From an uncultured Ruminococcus sp. (lineage in GTDB: Bacteria > Bacillota > Clostridia > Lachnospirales > Lachnospiraceae), in assembly GCA_900544395.1 (NCBI GenBank), contig UQVC01000007.1:34406-98405 (forward strand): a stretch of DNA of 64,000 nt. Direction: 5' to 3'. Shown in pieces: positions 52,301-60,441 of the stretch. The position numbers and the translations under genes are program-made. Each line of letters opens with the position of its first letter. Within the stretch, counting starts at the first letter, position 1. Below the pieces are notes generated by a model, which ran no database searches, was not told the DNA's origin, and saw only the letters and a list, made by a program, of their open reading frames with translations.

Positions 52301-55100
52301 ACATGGTCAGTGTATGCTCTTTTTTCGTATCATCCAGATTGAATTTTCCTGTCTGAGCTTTTTCCTGCCTGATTTTTCCATCTTTTTTCGTAAAACGCTC
52401 TACTGTAAACGTCCCTTTTTCAAAGTTAATGCTTCCTTTGATGGTATCATGAATCCCGCCGATATCCAGAACCAGTTGTCCGTCAATGAAGATCCAGGTA
52501 TCGTCATCTCCTGAGAATTCAAAGGTAACCGGAACTTTTTCTCCGTTTTCTTCCATCTGGACAACATTACCCTCCGGAAGAGTAAATGGAATATCGATTC
52601 TGCTGCCGAACAGATAGTTTCTCGGTTCATCATTTGACGTATTCAGCGGGAAAAAACCATTGCTTCCCATACCGGTGATCGGAATCCCCGTACGCTTCAG
52701 AAAATATCCTGTATCAACGTCCTCATAGAGGCTCAATGCATCCTCTCCTCTGGCGCTGTTAAATTCCCAGTAACCGGTCTTTTCATTTTTCTTAAATGGA
52801 AACTGTACGTTTTTATAAACATTTCCCAGTGAAACGCCATATTCATTGCCGCCCCGCAGGAACGTCTCATCAAATAACGGCACCGGATGACTCTCCTGGG
52901 TCAGCTGTCCATCTGTCAAGGAACTATCCACCAGACCCTGTTTTGCAATTCCGACATCCTGTCCTCCTTTTCCGGCGACCTCATGAAATTTCCCGCTCCA
53001 TTTATTTGTCCGCTCTTCATAGCGATAGAGCTGTTTCGCATTATCTGCCTTTCCTGCCATATAAATCGGCGACATTGTCTGCTGATTCTGTTTGGAATAT
53101 TCACTAATCGCCAGATTCAACATCTCTGATGTATCCAGATTGATTCCATTCTGATCTCCAACAGGCTTTTCCCCTTGCATCTCACGATCCGAATAGTAAT
53201 CGTACAATGTGGCGCTGCCGTAATACGTGCTTTTTTCTGTCTCGTACTCTCCTTTTGGAACGGTATTGACACTGTCTCCACGGTTATCGACGTCCAATAC
53301 ACCCTTCCACGTACCATTTATGTTCACCCCTGTACCTGTTGGGGTATTTGCCTCGCCTTCCCGCTCTCCTACCAGGCAGGGATAACTTAGCTCAGACAGC
53401 GGGATCCTGCTTGTATCATTCGGACTGTCGGTAGTCCGCCACAGATAAGGATTCTCTTTCCCTCCAAAATCAATCCATTGATTTCCCGTGTCTTTCGTAA
53501 ACTTCGTAACCCAGTCTTCTTTGCTGTCAGTTCCCCGGAACTGTACATAGACATAAGGATCGTTCGGATCCTGCCGAACCTGAACACCCCATACATGTTC
53601 TACGATTGGAAAGAAGGTATTATCTTCCCAGCTTTCCGGTTTGGTCTTTTCCAGATTCGCCCAGTCTGTCCAGCTTCTTCCATTCTCCGTTTTCAGCCGG
53701 TACTGCACATTGGTAAACTGTGTGTTCTTATTATCATAACTCAGATAAAATGCATCACTGACTTCCGAAGCAACGAACTCTCCAAATACCGCCGCGCCTT
53801 CCCGGATATAATCTACCAGCAGCATCTTTTTACTGGAATTGTATGGATAATAAAACTTAAAGCTGACTTCTTCTTTCGTTGTCAGTGTCCCCGAAATTTC
53901 CAGAACCGTCTCTTCTGTGGCTCCGGAATCGATCGGAAACTGATAATATATCACATTTGCCTGTCTGGTCTCTGGAAAACGGTTTACCTCCTGAGTCGTT
54001 CCGTCAGTCTTCGTATAACGAAGTCTCAGAGAGTCTTTTTCCAACAAGATGTCATTCCCATTTTTTTCATTCAGATCCATATAAAAGGTCTGGCTGTCCA
54101 GACTCCGGTTCGCCCTCGAGATATGAGGTCCCCAGTAAGAATCCCGCATGGACTCCATATTGGCCTGTCCGACATGATTATAGAAAAATGTATCCATCAC
54201 GCCGGCTTCATACTGAAACGCTTCCTCATGTCTGTCATCTGTACTGGACGCCGTTCCCTGGATATTGAAATGACGCTTTATCTGATAACTTGTCTGATCT
54301 GCATATTCGATCAAAAATGTAATTTCGTCATATCCGCCTTCCGGAATCGGCGCCGAAAAAATCCGTTCCCGGCCTTCATACATCCGAACAGCCCTTGCCT
54401 CTGTATCTGCTTCGTGTCTGTCCATATAGAACTGTGCGGTGACCTTTTTCACCTGCTGGACGTCTGTCTTCGGAATATCGACAAAATAAACTGTCTGACC
54501 GGTCAGGTCTGCCCGTCCTTCTGCCTGCAGGGAAAGGGACTGTTCATTCGTCTCCTCATACAGAGCGTCCGCTCCCCAGTAGGAATCTTCCTGCGCATTC
54601 CCATAATAAAAAGTGTCTCTTCGTCCGATGTAAAATTCTACGGATTCTTTTTCTACATTCTGTATGCTTCCATCCTGCAGAGTTACTTCAAATCCGACTG
54701 CCGCATAACCTCCATCCGGGATCACCGCCGCATAGCGTCCGCGCTCCTGCGGTGTCATCGCCACCCGGGTCTCTTCCTGTGCGCCGTCCGTAAATACTGC
54801 GAAAACACTGCTCACATAGGAACTCTCCCAGTTCAGATCCACAAAATAAAGTGTTTCCCCTACAAAATTACCAATCGCCTGCTCCCCTAATACCGGTAAG
54901 TTCTCTTCCTCGCCCGTTTCGGGAGCCTGCTCCTGCGGCTGCTCCTGTTCTGTCTCCGTCTCAATCTCAGTTTCAGTCACGGACTCCTGTACTTCTGTAT
55001 GCGAAGGCACTTCTTCTGCATATACAAAGCCGGGAATCTCCATAACGAGCAGAACCATCATCAGCAAAAATGCAAGCAGCCGATGTCTCCTCTTCCTCAT
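49365..55100 (-). CDS. Giant cell-wall-anchored adhesin / pilus tip protein
   Basis: 1911 residues from the ATG at 55100; AGGAGGG is correctly placed for it, so the in-frame ATGs upstream (55103 and 55118) lie in or before the ribosome site. Signal peptide to about residue 28, a Glu-rich linker, then three divergent repeats (about 78-176, 198-324, 332-422) marked by YFVDLN and DSYWG, a fibro-slime / PA14-like domain (about 807-957, GDDDTWIFIDGQLVLDIGG), and from about 1370 four Cna-B/SpaA-type beta domains. Sorting signal VPESG at 1876-1880, then a membrane helix and KMKQEQ. First gene of the pilus operon, hence probably the tip adhesin; the ligand is unknown. Confidence 0.9.
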   Translation of the reverse strand: MRKRRHRLLAFLLMMVLLVMEIPGFVYAEEVPSHTEVQESVTETEIETETEQEQPQEQAPETGEEENLPVLGEQAIGNFVGETLYFVDLNWESSYVSSVFAVFTDGAQEETRVAMTPQERGRYAAVIPDGGYAAVGFEVTLQDGSIQNVEKESVEFYIGRRDTFYYGNAQEDSYWGADALYEETNEQSLSLQAEGRADLTGQTVYFVDIPKTDVQQVKKVTAQFYMDRHEADTEARAVRMYEGRERIFSAPIPEGGYDEITFLIEYADQTSYQIKRHFNIQGTASSTDDRHEEAFQYEAGVMDTFFYNHVGQANMESMRDSYWGPHISRANRSLDSQTFYMDLNEKNGNDILLEKDSLRLRYTKTDGTTQEVNRFPETRQANVIYYQFPIDSGATEETVLEISGTLTTKEEVSFKFYYPYNSSKKMLLVDYIREGAAVFGEFVASEVSDAFYLSYDNKNTQFTNVQYRLKTENGRSWTDWANLEKTKPESWEDNTFFPIVEHVWGVQVRQDPNDPYVYVQFRGTDSKEDWVTKFTKDTGNQWIDFGGKENPYLWRTTDSPNDTSRIPLSELSYPCLVGEREGEANTPTGTGVNINGTWKGVLDVDNRGDSVNTVPKGEYETEKSTYYGSATLYDYYSDREMQGEKPVGDQNGINLDTSEMLNLAISEYSKQNQQTMSPIYMAGKADNAKQLYRYEERTNKWSGKFHEVAGKGGQDVGIAKQGLVDSSLTDGQLTQESHPVPLFDETFLRGGNEYGVSLGNVYKNVQFPFKKNEKTGYWEFNSARGEDALSLYEDVDTGYFLKRTGIPITGMGSNGFFPLNTSNDEPRNYLFGSRIDIPFTLPEGNVVQMEENGEKVPVTFEFSGDDDTWIFIDGQLVLDIGGIHDTIKGSINFEKGTFTVERFTKKDGKIRQEKAQTGKFNLDDTKKEHTLTMFYMERGQGASNMKITFNFPKMNTLDVTNSIDTSGANPIFEDALSHIGSFDYEISNRVVSGETLPVEESAGYIKSARHEEFDEISQGSQITSGEKVTADAVQKSFGENRRYVLEMREEQSVHPGSSPEEMKQGLVSVEKRSAMDVSTMRYLRLEAYNSSDILDTAGESLYVSLRDTADNRIGGWAHRLEYEDGNNGVGSKNWNILRLDLNKMTYQQNYTTGTLSTTFDRKSVKAVEFATRRTEELYLDNLIFYAQTEAVPYHGFSVDDSQISDYGSVESQELEFANGAWYEHYNETVSQAKYKMVEDGVFSLGDQQTAKFLDKFRVGSYIQIRQKNIDSRVFDTTWSILNGPNRDVVDENWLLPSRTDSHTIINDGETLNLTNIPGICPSDGRTSIPYGNFRPERPKEAFVYRDYIEPDNDEGKEIYLTAAFHNALKTGSIEIVKKLDVLEDQIKAFDGAEFEFDIIYTDIAGMQLEQEQIVQTVSVKMEWENGELVGRTTVTGIPAGTRYEIRERQSNGLVLQKIEGQLNGHEGKDTDGTIDGVVQGQPPYVEAVVFGETAAVYTFTNTIDPFQIEAVKIWDDEGYEENRPTSILIELQRRPANQPNAEWENVTKDFYGQNLPEVKLSEENNWTARSNEIPVLQNGTYYKYRIQEKSDPTADGAPLENYTAVYSDGEKYEDNGNQIEKFTVTNSVYELRVVKDWKDGEDPARPTEITIQLQRAPEGSDQFEDVGKPQKLSVHTDPRWEYTYKGLEKLGPDGKPYQYRVLEQEMKNAAGDTVITVDNSKGPAKEAGDYMISYESKPGELKIVNTKDLGTVVIEKKSEDGKTLLKGAKFKVERLKPKEGTVEDNSFETGKFNENWVVDEVYTVGTFVTGEDGRITIKELPYGYYRLTEVQAPPGYVQLKQSVDFEIDREILDQAEQETGNPYLLIEIKNRPKLDVPESGAGGIFGFFAAGLVLMGAAIILYIRQKMKQEQ

Positions 55101-55198
55101 CATTCCCTCCTTTTGCATATCCTGCCGTCCTCTTTTGTATTCCCTGTGAAGCCTTTATTTTTCGACAGTATTTATGCCATTTGTTTCATATTTCTTTC

Positions 55199-55229
55199 AT
55201 TTTACCCCCCCCCCTTGCAATTTTGTCAA
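55199..55229 (-). promoter_or_regulatory. Pilus promoter with a poly-G tract in the spacer
   Basis: On the minus strand TTGACA (55224-55229) and TAAAAT (55199-55204) are 19 bases apart; ten of those are an unbroken G run (55205-55214 on this strand read as C). The start codon is about 100 bases downstream. Length changes of the run would vary the spacer around the 17-base optimum. Confidence 0.8.
55205..55214. repeat. Homopolymer C10/G10 tract
   Basis: Ten identical bases in an otherwise AT-rich leader. It is the longest homopolymer of G or C in the window and lies exactly between the -35 and -10 boxes of the pilus promoter. Confidence 0.9.
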
Positions 55230-55293
55230 TATACAATAATTGGGGGTTTTCACACAATTGTTTGATTCTTTTTCTTAAGGGTTTTTAGTATAA

Positions 55294-55331
55294 AAATCCC
55301 CGGCAATCTACTTAAAAATTGCCGGGGATTT
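55294..55331 (-). terminator. Terminator after the lipoprotein gene
   Basis: Perfect 14-base arms AAATCCCCGGCAAT / ATTGCCGGGGATTT with a 10-base loop and a T-rich tail on the minus strand. It insulates the pilus promoter from the upstream lipoprotein transcript. Confidence 0.92.
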
Positions 55332-55336
55332 CTCTC

Positions 55337-56059
55337 CTACTTTCTGGTCCAGCGGTGCACACTCTCCGTTCCCGGACTGCACAGCTCTACCACCGTATTC
55401 TCTTCACGGAATGTATATTCATATTCCAGACTTCCACCTGGCATCACAAGATTCAAGATCTCCATGCCCTGTGCATTTTTGACCACACTGTAAGTGCCTT
55501 TGGATTCTCCGGAAGATCCTTTGATCACTGCCGTACGGTCTTTTTTGAGGACGTACTCATTTTCACTGTCATCTTTCCAGGTTCCCACGAAAGCGGCTGC
55601 CTTCGGATCTGAACTGTCAAGCAGTTCGATATCTGCCTGGAACAACTGCAGGTCTTCTCCTCCATCCAGCGACTCCAGATTCACTCCATATCCGGTTTCA
55701 TCTGTGGTGATCGCATAAACCTGTTCCTGCTTTTCTCCATCCATCTGGATTCCCAGCGTAATGTTGTTCTCCTCATCAAATCCACACTGAAAGGTAAGGG
55801 GTTTTCCATCCAATGTACCGGTTCCATCTTCTTTCAGATCATATACCGAATCTGTTCCGATCACATTCCACTTCTTTGCCATGACTTTTTTTACAGATTC
55901 ACTAGGCGTGATATAACCGTCTCCCAGTTTTTCCCTCAATTCATTCGATGCCTGATTCACTTTTTCCGTCTTAGACTGTGCAGGCTCTTCTGTTTTTCCC
56001 TGACATCCCGTCATCAAAACTGCCGCTGCCAGAAATACTGCCACAATTATTTTTTTCAT
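55337..56059 (-). CDS. Putative lipoprotein of unknown function
   Basis: 240 residues from the ATG at 56059 (AAAGGATAAGAAC upstream). Signal peptide ending in a lipobox (LMTGC), a charged linker (QGKTEEPAQSKTEK), then two similar beta-rich segments: residues around 70-140 (DLKEDGTGTLDGKPLTFQCGFDEENNITL) and around 165-230 (FVGTWKDDSENEYVLKKDRTAVIKGSSGES), shortened here as KEDGTGTLDGKPLTF and KDRTAVIKGSSGES. The repeated pattern KxDGTGTxxG resembles lipocalin-like/DUF5640-like domains; not identified. Single-gene unit, ends with a strong terminator. Confidence 0.65.
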   Translation of the reverse strand: MKKIIVAVFLAAAVLMTGCQGKTEEPAQSKTEKVNQASNELREKLGDGYITPSESVKKVMAKKWNVIGTDSVYDLKEDGTGTLDGKPLTFQCGFDEENNITLGIQMDGEKQEQVYAITTDETGYGVNLESLDGGEDLQLFQADIELLDSSDPKAAAFVGTWKDDSENEYVLKKDRTAVIKGSSGESKGTYSVVKNAQGMEILNLVMPGGSLEYEYTFREENTVVELCSPGTESVHRWTRK

Positions 56060-56121
56060 GTTCTTATCCTTTCCAGTTCTTTCTTTTTTCATATGGATAA
56101 GGATATCACAAGTTTCTTTTA

Positions 56122-56150
56122 TTGCAAAGTCCGGGATTCTATTTTAAAAT
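56122..56150 (+). promoter_or_regulatory. Promoter of the queT-like gene
   Basis: TTGCAA (56122-56127), 17-base spacer, TAAAAT (56145-56150), 34 bases ahead of the start codon. No preQ1 riboswitch is visible in the very short leader. Confidence 0.65.
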
Positions 56151-56183
56151 ATTTTTAATAAGAAATAACAGGAGATCGTATTT

Positions 56184-56675
56184 ATGAAAAAGAAAAAAAC
56201 TTTCCATGTGCAGTTTATGGCACAATCAGCCATGATCGCTGCCATTTATGTTGTTCTGACTGTTCTGTTCGCCCCTATCAGTTTTGGACAGATACAATTT
56301 CGGATCGCCGAATCCCTTACCATTCTTCCGGCATTTACTCCAGCAGCCATTCCCGGACTGTTTATCGGCTGTCTGATCGGCAATATCCTGGGCGGCGCGA
56401 TTCTTCCGGATATTCTGGTTGGAAGCATTGCCACCTTACTCGGAGCCGTTTTCACATATCTGCTTCGGAACCGCAGCAAGTGGCTGGCTCCCCTGCCGCC
56501 GATCCTTGCCAATACGCTTCTGATCCCGTTTGTACTATATTATGGATACCAGATCCTGCTTCCGATCCCGCTCCATATGCTGACTGTCGGAATCGGGGAA
56601 GTGCTTTCCTGCGGTATTCTCGGAATGATCGTGTATACGGCTTTGGATCGATACAAACATGTTCTGTTCCGTTAA
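56184..56675 (+). CDS. queT: QueT-family ECF transporter substrate-binding subunit
   Basis: 163 residues, about five or six membrane helices. Early MAQSAMIAAIYVVLTVLFAPISFGQIQFRIAESLTILPAF (landmark FGQIQFRIAESLTILP) and GCLIGNILGGAILPDI are typical of the QueT group of ECF S-components, which bring in queuosine precursors (preQ0/preQ1) with a shared energising module. The module is not in the window. Isolated gene between two leftward ones. Confidence 0.85.
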   Translation: MKKKKTFHVQFMAQSAMIAAIYVVLTVLFAPISFGQIQFRIAESLTILPAFTPAAIPGLFIGCLIGNILGGAILPDILVGSIATLLGAVFTYLLRNRSKWLAPLPPILANTLLIPFVLYYGYQILLPIPLHMLTVGIGEVLSCGILGMIVYTALDRYKHVLFR

Positions 56676-56722
56676 AAAAAGAAAACCTGAACGCACTCCT
56701 GCGCTTCAGATCTTCTTTTTTC
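56674..56722. terminator. Imperfect terminator, queT and the convergent gene
   Basis: Imperfect hairpin CTGAACGCA / TGCGCTTCAG (one bulge), flanked by A-rich sequence on the left and TCTTCTTTTTTC on the right, between two convergent genes. Could terminate both. Confidence 0.6.
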
Positions 56723-59158
56723 TTACTGCAAATATCCGATAAACGTATTTCCGCTTCCCGCTGCCATGGCGCTCATCTGCTCCATGCCCACCGTATGCTC
56801 ACTTCCCGTATCCGGATCGATATAGGTGATATCTGTCATGGTATATCCTGTCAGCAGGATCGCATGGCTGGCATCTGTCATCGCAATCACCGGAAGTCCT
56901 TTGTTGATCACATACAAAATCTGATCCAGACTACATCCTGTCAGATCCACCTTTTTCGCGTGATGGGCTTCCATCACCGCTTCACACGTCTGAAGGGAGT
57001 TCTTGCCTTCCGCATTTCCAAAAGGTTCTGTCTGTGTAGCATATGCCAGATCTCTGTTTCCTTTCTCCCAGATATAGGACTGTCTGGAAGAGATCACAAC
57101 TCCGGATATCTCTTCTGCTTTCTGGATCGCATACGCTGCTTTTTCATAAACAGCAACCAACTCTCCCATACCATAGACATAATATTTTTCGGAATCTGAT
57201 TTGTCACTTAATGTAACCGTCATAGGTTTTTCTTTGACAACCTGCTTTGGTCTTAAAATCTTTGGAGCAAGATCCTGAATTCCGTTTTCAAAGGTAAACC
57301 GCATCTGACGACCTTTTCGCTCTGTAGAAAATGCTTCTAATGTGACTTTTTCTGCCTTCTTCTCCTCATTGCTGCTGATATAATCCTGCCCGGTCACTGT
57401 GTACAGCTCACCGGACTTCACCACCCGGTTCAGCGTCATCATATCTTCTTCGATATAAACATCAGAAATATACACCTGTTCTGCAGAATAAGTCTTGACT
57501 ACTTCGTTTTCCGAATTTCGGATCTCCAGCTCATACATCGGCAGTACTTCTTCTCCCGCCGCTGTCCTTCCCAGATCGGCTGCTCTGAGATATCCATATA
57601 CAAAATCTTCCCCGATAAACCCAAGTGGGCGGATTGCTTCTCCCGGTTTTGCTGAAACATTGCTTTCCTCACCGGACTTCAGATTTAACACATTCACTTT
57701 TTCTGCTGTGTTGAGACTGCCTGATTCCTGATAGGCGATCAGATGACCGTCTGCAGACACCGTGTACTGCCCTTCTTTCAGATTCTCTGCCAGAATCGTC
57801 TGCTCATCTTTTTTCAGATCGATTTTATACAATGTGCCGCCGGCCAGAATATAAAGCAGATTCTGCTCATGCTGATAATATACCATCTTGCCAAGTTCTT
57901 CCTCTGCAATAGCAAAAGACTTGGTACTTGGAATAAATGCTTTTTCTTCGACTACATTTTTCTCAGTATCGTAGTAATACACATCTACACCGACTTCTCC
58001 TTCGTGTTTTCCCCTGTTCATATATCCGTATACGGCAAATGAAATGCTTCCATTTTTATCGACACTGATGATCCGAATATCATGCTGATCGTAACGGCTT
58101 CGCACGTCATTTCCTTCAATGTTGGAAAAACTGAACACCTGGGCAAGCCGGTTTTCTTTCTCATCATACATCCATAGATTCCCGTCATGCACAAAGGAAA
58201 CGATGGTCCCTTCCGGGTTCGTCTCATAAGAAATCTCGTCTGGAACAACTCCCAGCAAAATCCCCGTCTCGTCGAGAACATTCTGATTACTGTCAAATAC
58301 CTGGACTGCATTTCGATTGTAATCCAACAGATAAATCTCTCCCTGTATCGAACGGATCCGGAAGAACTCACGGACATTATAAGTCTCAATGTCTTCTCCC
58401 TCTCCCTGACAGACCACCTGATACTCCGCCAACAGGGATGTATACACCGAATTGCTCTCTTTGATACTCCACTCCGGTTCTTCTACTACCTGAGGCGCCA
58501 GCTCTCCCCATGTCACATGTTCTGCATCTGAATGGATTGTTACAGTCTGGTATGTGGTATTGTCACCTTCTTCATTGGTCTCCAGGTATTTCTGTAATTC
58601 CTCTTTGCTGTTTTTATCCAACGTCTTATGATGAAAATCCTGGGCAAAATCCAGACATTCTTTCAAAGACAACTCCTCCGGTCGTGTGATCCTTGTATAA
58701 AAATATACATTCTGTTCGTCTTGCAGTGAAAGTGTCACCTCCAAAACAGCTTCTGACACTTCTTCCGGCAATCCTGCTTTTACATCCAGTAAAATTTCCT
58801 CTTCCGAAATATCTTTTTGCTTTCCTTTTAAATAAGACGTCTCCCCATCCAAAGAACAGACTTCATAAGATACACCTTTGATCGTATTTCCAAACTCCTG
58901 GATCTGCATCTTTAGTGTACCGTTCTCCTCCAGTGGAGTGATCGTATCCCGCATGGCAGTCACATCCATCTTCTGAACATAACCCGCCAGTGAATTCACC
59001 GTTCTGCCTTCCTTTTGAAATGCGATCCTTGGCAAGGTGGGCTCTCCTAAATCTACAATCTGATCTTCTACCCCACTGTTCATGACCAGACTGCTGACGA
59101 TCACTGCTGCCACAAATACAAGCAGTAAGACCCCTGCTTTCTTTATTCTTTTTTTCAT
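56723..59158 (-). CDS. Membrane-anchored protein with propeller-like and C39-like C-terminal parts
   Basis: 811 residues, not identified with a named family. N-terminal signal anchor (about 7-27), two hundred residues of beta-rich sequence, then repeats of a kind seen in TolB-like propellers (YDEKENRLAQVFSFSN, DKNGSISFAVYGY, TLYKIDLKKDEQTIL, VSADGHLIAYQE). The last 130 residues look like a papain/C39-type fold (AYAIQKAEEISGVVIS, YVINKGLPVIAMTDASHAILLTGY, TYIDPDTGS) with the His and DP features, but no cysteine at the expected nucleophile site (QSYIWEKGNR), so it may be catalytically dead. Start overlaps the methyltransferase stop (ATGA). Confidence 0.6.
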   Translation of the reverse strand: MKKRIKKAGVLLLVFVAAVIVSSLVMNSGVEDQIVDLGEPTLPRIAFQKEGRTVNSLAGYVQKMDVTAMRDTITPLEENGTLKMQIQEFGNTIKGVSYEVCSLDGETSYLKGKQKDISEEEILLDVKAGLPEEVSEAVLEVTLSLQDEQNVYFYTRITRPEELSLKECLDFAQDFHHKTLDKNSKEELQKYLETNEEGDNTTYQTVTIHSDAEHVTWGELAPQVVEEPEWSIKESNSVYTSLLAEYQVVCQGEGEDIETYNVREFFRIRSIQGEIYLLDYNRNAVQVFDSNQNVLDETGILLGVVPDEISYETNPEGTIVSFVHDGNLWMYDEKENRLAQVFSFSNIEGNDVRSRYDQHDIRIISVDKNGSISFAVYGYMNRGKHEGEVGVDVYYYDTEKNVVEEKAFIPSTKSFAIAEEELGKMVYYQHEQNLLYILAGGTLYKIDLKKDEQTILAENLKEGQYTVSADGHLIAYQESGSLNTAEKVNVLNLKSGEESNVSAKPGEAIRPLGFIGEDFVYGYLRAADLGRTAAGEEVLPMYELEIRNSENEVVKTYSAEQVYISDVYIEEDMMTLNRVVKSGELYTVTGQDYISSNEEKKAEKVTLEAFSTERKGRQMRFTFENGIQDLAPKILRPKQVVKEKPMTVTLSDKSDSEKYYVYGMGELVAVYEKAAYAIQKAEEISGVVISSRQSYIWEKGNRDLAYATQTEPFGNAEGKNSLQTCEAVMEAHHAKKVDLTGCSLDQILYVINKGLPVIAMTDASHAILLTGYTMTDITYIDPDTGSEHTVGMEQMSAMAAGSGNTFIGYLQ

Positions 59159-60327
59159 GATCTTGGCCCCTTATCTAACAGCGCTCCCAGCATCGGTTCT
59201 ACTCCCAAAAACTTCTTACATGCTGCAATCTGCTCCTTACTCCCCACTTTTGACTGACTGTTTTTCACTGCGCGCAGCAAAATATTTTTCGGCGTATGCT
59301 CCATATCGATAAATTCCAACACCTGGGTCTCATATCCTGCTTCCTCCAGGTACTTTGCACGAAGTCCATCTGTCAGGAGCGCGGCAAACCGCTCTTTGAG
59401 CAGACCATAATCCAGGATCGGCGCCAGAACTTCGTATCCTGCAGCCTTATCTTTTTGTATCTGCCCATTGAGCTCATGCTGACAGCATGGAACAGAAAGG
59501 ATCACCTTCGCATTCCATCCCACTGCTTTGGCAAGAGCAAAATCCGTGGCGGTATTGCATGCATGAAGTGTCACTACCATATCCACTTCCTCAACCCCGT
59601 CATAGTCCGCAATATCCCCGACTAAAAATTCCAGTTTCTCATATCCATACTTTCTGCTCAGCTCATTACAATGACGGATCACATCCTCTTTGAGATCCAG
59701 TCCAATAATACGGATGTCATAGTTTTTGAGTACGTGCAGATAATAATACATGGCAAACGTCAGGTAAGACTTTCCACAGCCGAAATCCAGAATCGTGATC
59801 TCCCTCTCTTTTTCCAGCTTTGGAAGGATATCTTCAATAAATTCCAGAAAACGGTTGATCTGCCGGAACTTGTCAAACCTGGAATGAACGATTTTCCCAT
59901 CCTTGGTCATCACCTTAAGATCCTGCAGAAACGGAACCGGGATTCCTTCCTGTAAAATATATTTCTTATTTCTATTATGTGACAATTCTGCAGGTCTTAC
60001 GCAGCCTTTCTGCACTTTTTTCTGAATCGTTACCTTTCCCTTTTTGCTGACTAGAACTGTATAGTTCACAGACACTGTGGAAATCTGCATCTGCCGAAAT
60101 TCCTCCATATAATCTGCAAGCTTTTCCTCTGCATCTGCCGGCGACAGATTCTCATGGAATGCCTGTGTCCTGGTAAAGGATTCCAGTTGAAACATCAGCT
60201 GTCCTTTCTTTTCGATCGGACGCACTTTTACCTTCAGCACACCGTCTTTTGTCCTTGGATTGCTTAAAATCGCCTGAATAAATTCTATATTTAAAATGCC
60301 GGATAATAATTTCTTGATCGTTTCCAT
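59155..60327 (-). CDS. SAM-dependent methyltransferase (Methyltransf_32-like)
   Basis: 390 residues. Class I methyltransferase core in the second half: ITILDFGCGKSYLTFAMYYYL (motif I DFGCGKSYLT), IIGLDLKED, LEFLVGDIADY, VDMVVTLHACNTATDFAL, and VILSVPCCQHELN. The N-terminal 160 residues are a charged domain conserved only in close relatives. The CCQHELN segment matches a family related to GSTCD/METTL25-type enzymes; the substrate is unknown, RNA is plausible. Translationally coupled to the downstream 811-residue protein. Confidence 0.8.
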   Translation of the reverse strand: METIKKLLSGILNIEFIQAILSNPRTKDGVLKVKVRPIEKKGQLMFQLESFTRTQAFHENLSPADAEEKLADYMEEFRQMQISTVSVNYTVLVSKKGKVTIQKKVQKGCVRPAELSHNRNKKYILQEGIPVPFLQDLKVMTKDGKIVHSRFDKFRQINRFLEFIEDILPKLEKEREITILDFGCGKSYLTFAMYYYLHVLKNYDIRIIGLDLKEDVIRHCNELSRKYGYEKLEFLVGDIADYDGVEEVDMVVTLHACNTATDFALAKAVGWNAKVILSVPCCQHELNGQIQKDKAAGYEVLAPILDYGLLKERFAALLTDGLRAKYLEEAGYETQVLEFIDMEHTPKNILLRAVKNSQSKVGSKEQIAACKKFLGVEPMLGALLDKGPRS

Positions 60328-60441
60328 CTCATACCTCTTCTTTTTTACTCTGTTTCCTTCTTATTGTAAAACAAAATAAAGTCCCATGCAATAAAACAAG
60401 TCTTAAATTAAAAGAAGACGGAAATTTTCCGTCTCCTTCTG

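Noticed and set aside
53478..54890. 470-codon plus-strand frame antisense to the adhesin
   Set aside because: No ribosome site, no family pattern, and amino-acid composition of a reverse-complement shadow.
55230..55280. Invertible promoter flanked by inverted repeats ahead of the pilus operon
   Set aside because: Short AT-rich partial repeats exist but no convincing pair of inverted repeats and no recombinase gene nearby; the G-tract model explains the site better.
56100..56183. Possible preQ1 riboswitch ahead of queT
   Set aside because: The leader between the -10 box and the start is only about 30 bases and shows no conserved preQ1 aptamer sequence.
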